7,175 nt of DNA from Rhodanobacteraceae bacterium UBA703 (GTDB lineage: Bacteria > Pseudomonadota > Gammaproteobacteria > Xanthomonadales > Rhodanobacteraceae): NCBI GenBank assembly GCA_002297645.1, contig DBMH01000307.1, forward strand, positions 1-7,175. Reading direction: 5' to 3'. The position numbers and the translations under genes are program-made. Shown here in pieces: positions 6,127 to 7,175 of this stretch. The notes below the pieces were generated by a model. That model made no database searches. It saw only the letters and a program-made list of their open reading frames with translations, and had not been told where the DNA came from. Position 1 is the first letter of the stretch. Each line of letters begins with the position of its first letter.

Positions 6127-7175
6127 TCAGGCTCGCCGCGCGCCCGTTCGCAGCCGCGGCGGGAACAACTGGCGGGCCGGCTCGATGCGCCCGGCTGCCG
6201 ACGGATCGTAGCCGGGCAACTGCGCGATCTTCGCGCGCAGGTCCGCCTCGCCGAGCACGGCGAGGAAATCGCGCATGACCGGCTCGTGCAGCACCTCGTC
6301 GCGGCAGACGAAGAAGTAGCGTTCGGTCAGCAGCGGCACGAAGCCGAGCCCGAAGCGCCGCGCCGGCACCTCCAGCCCGAAGCCGGCATCGGCCATGCCG
6401 CTGCCGACGTAGGCGGCGACTGCGGCGTGCGTGTACTCGGCGCTCTCGTAGCCGTCGATGGCGCGGGCGTCGATGCCGGCGCGCTGCAGCACGAGATCGA
6501 ACAGCAGGCGCGTCCCGGAACCCGGCTGGCGGTTGACGAAGCGCAGGTCGCGCCGCGTGAGGTCGCCGAGTCCGCGCAGGCGCTTCGGATTCCCCGGCGC
6601 GACGATGAGGCCCTGCCGGCGCGTGGCCAGGTGGATCACGCTCCAGTCCGGCCCGATGCGCGCGGCGTAGTGCGCGGCCGCGACCGCCTCGAGCTCGCCG
6701 ATCGGCAAGTGCAATCCGATCAGGTCGCACTGGCGGTCGATCAGCGCGCCGAGCACCTCGTCCGAGGTGCGGTATTTCAGGTCGATCGGAATCTCGCGAT
6801 CGACGAGGAACTGGCGCATCGTCTCGACCGCGAAACCGTGGCTGGCCTGCAGGCGCAGCACCGGCTGGGCGTGCGACAGCGCGCGCTCGATCTCGGCCTC
6901 GACTTCGGAGGCGAGGCTGTCGAGCATCGGCGCGAGCCGCGCGCTGATGCGCTGGTCGGCCCAGGCGAGCCGCTCGCCGAGCGCCGTCAGCTGCGCGCCG
7001 CGCCCGCGCTGGCTTTCCACCAAGGTCCGCCCGAACGCGCGCTCGCCCTCGCGCAGGAGGCCCCAGGCGTAACGGTAGGTCAGCCCGGCCGAGCGGCAGG
7101 CGCCGGCGAGCGTACCACTGCGCTGGATGCCGACCAGCAGCGCGGTCAGGCGCGGCACCAAGGGCGTGCCGTCGG
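6127..7175 (-). CDS. ModE/LysR-like HTH regulator with PBP-like substrate-binding domain (5' end outside window)
   Basis: At least 348 residues are visible, and the frame is still open at the window edge. A TTG at 7161 could be a start, but the preceding in-frame codons read as DGTPLVPRL, a natural lead into this type of HTH, so the true start is probably to the right. The first visible 90 residues are a winged HTH of ModE/LysR type, with RSGTLAGACRSAGLTYRYAWGLL as the helix-turn-helix. The rest fits the PBP-like domain (PF12727). It includes LRLQASHGF, a segment ending in RQCDLIGLHLP, FVNRQPGSGTR (near 6508-6540), and HAAVAAYVGSGMADAGFG, a hallmark of this group. Such proteins sense a small ligand, probably an oxyanion, pterin-type or metabolic compound, and control genes for metalloenzymes or transport. 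The cognate target is not in the window. It is followed by the methyltransferase after a 39-bp gap. Confidence 0.85.
   Translation of the reverse strand, partial: DGTPLVPRLTALLVGIQRSGTLAGACRSAGLTYRYAWGLLREGERAFGRTLVESQRGRGAQLTALGERLAWADQRISARLAPMLDSLASEVEAEIERALSHAQPVLRLQASHGFAVETMRQFLVDREIPIDLKYRTSDEVLGALIDRQCDLIGLHLPIGELEAVAAAHYAARIGPDWSVIHLATRRQGLIVAPGNPKRLRGLGDLTRRDLRFVNRQPGSGTRLLFDLVLQRAGIDARAIDGYESAEYTHAAVAAYVGSGMADAGFGLEVPARRFGLGFVPLLTERYFFVCRDEVLHEPVMRDFLAVLGEADLRAKIAQLPGYDPSAAGRIEPARQLFPPRLRTGARRA

Noticed and set aside
5465..6730. Long minus-strand open frame across the methyltransferase and regulator in another frame
   Set aside because: The product is an Arg/Ala repeat-like shadow; the two real genes in a different minus frame show the SAM-binding and PBP-like motifs.

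Overview
The window is uniformly GC-rich DNA with strongly GC-biased third codon positions. The gene set (cytoplasm-start class-3-type lipase, ankyrin lipoprotein, DUF3606 protein, PF00245 alkaline phosphatase, ModE/LysR-like regulator with a PBP-like domain) suggests a Gammaproteobacterium of the Xanthomonadales/Lysobacterales type. That placement is an inference from style and gene content; no rRNA or marker gene is present. There is no rRNA, recognisable tRNA, CRISPR array, insertion sequence or phage gene.

Layout. Positions 1-248 are upstream sequence with at most the tail of a gene that begins outside the window. On the plus strand, 249-1895 encodes a lipase whose C-terminus is a run of 11-residue Trp/Lys repeats resembling the synuclein repeat. 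After 90 bp comes 1986-2759, an ankyrin-repeat lipoprotein. A 482-bp non-coding stretch (2760-3241) follows, with a Pho-box-like array at its start and an AT-richer, palindrome-containing segment before a small DUF3606 gene (3242-3514). A 205-bp gap holds a strong hairpin and direct repeats. Then 3720-5432 encodes a lipoprotein-type alkaline phosphatase, with a terminator-like hairpin at its stop codon. On the minus strand, converging on it, are a HTH plus PBP-like regulator (6127 to the window edge, 5' end missing) and, 39 bp downstream, a small class I SAM-dependent methyltransferase (5491-6087).

How they may work together. The lipase has no Sec signal and lies directly before an envelope-anchored ankyrin lipoprotein. 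This is the layout expected of an antibacterial lipase effector with a periplasmic immunity protein, although no secretion genes are visible. The alkaline phosphatase is a phosphate-scavenging enzyme. Weak Pho-box-like repeats lie before it and, with a clearer 11-bp phase, at 2811-2839. The regulator and methyltransferase form a probable two-gene transcription unit of unknown target.

The most interesting item is the lipase tail: eight tandem 11-mers with invariant Trp, Asp/Glu and Lys positions. The similar DNA copies differ by many synonymous changes, so the protein pattern appears to be what is conserved.
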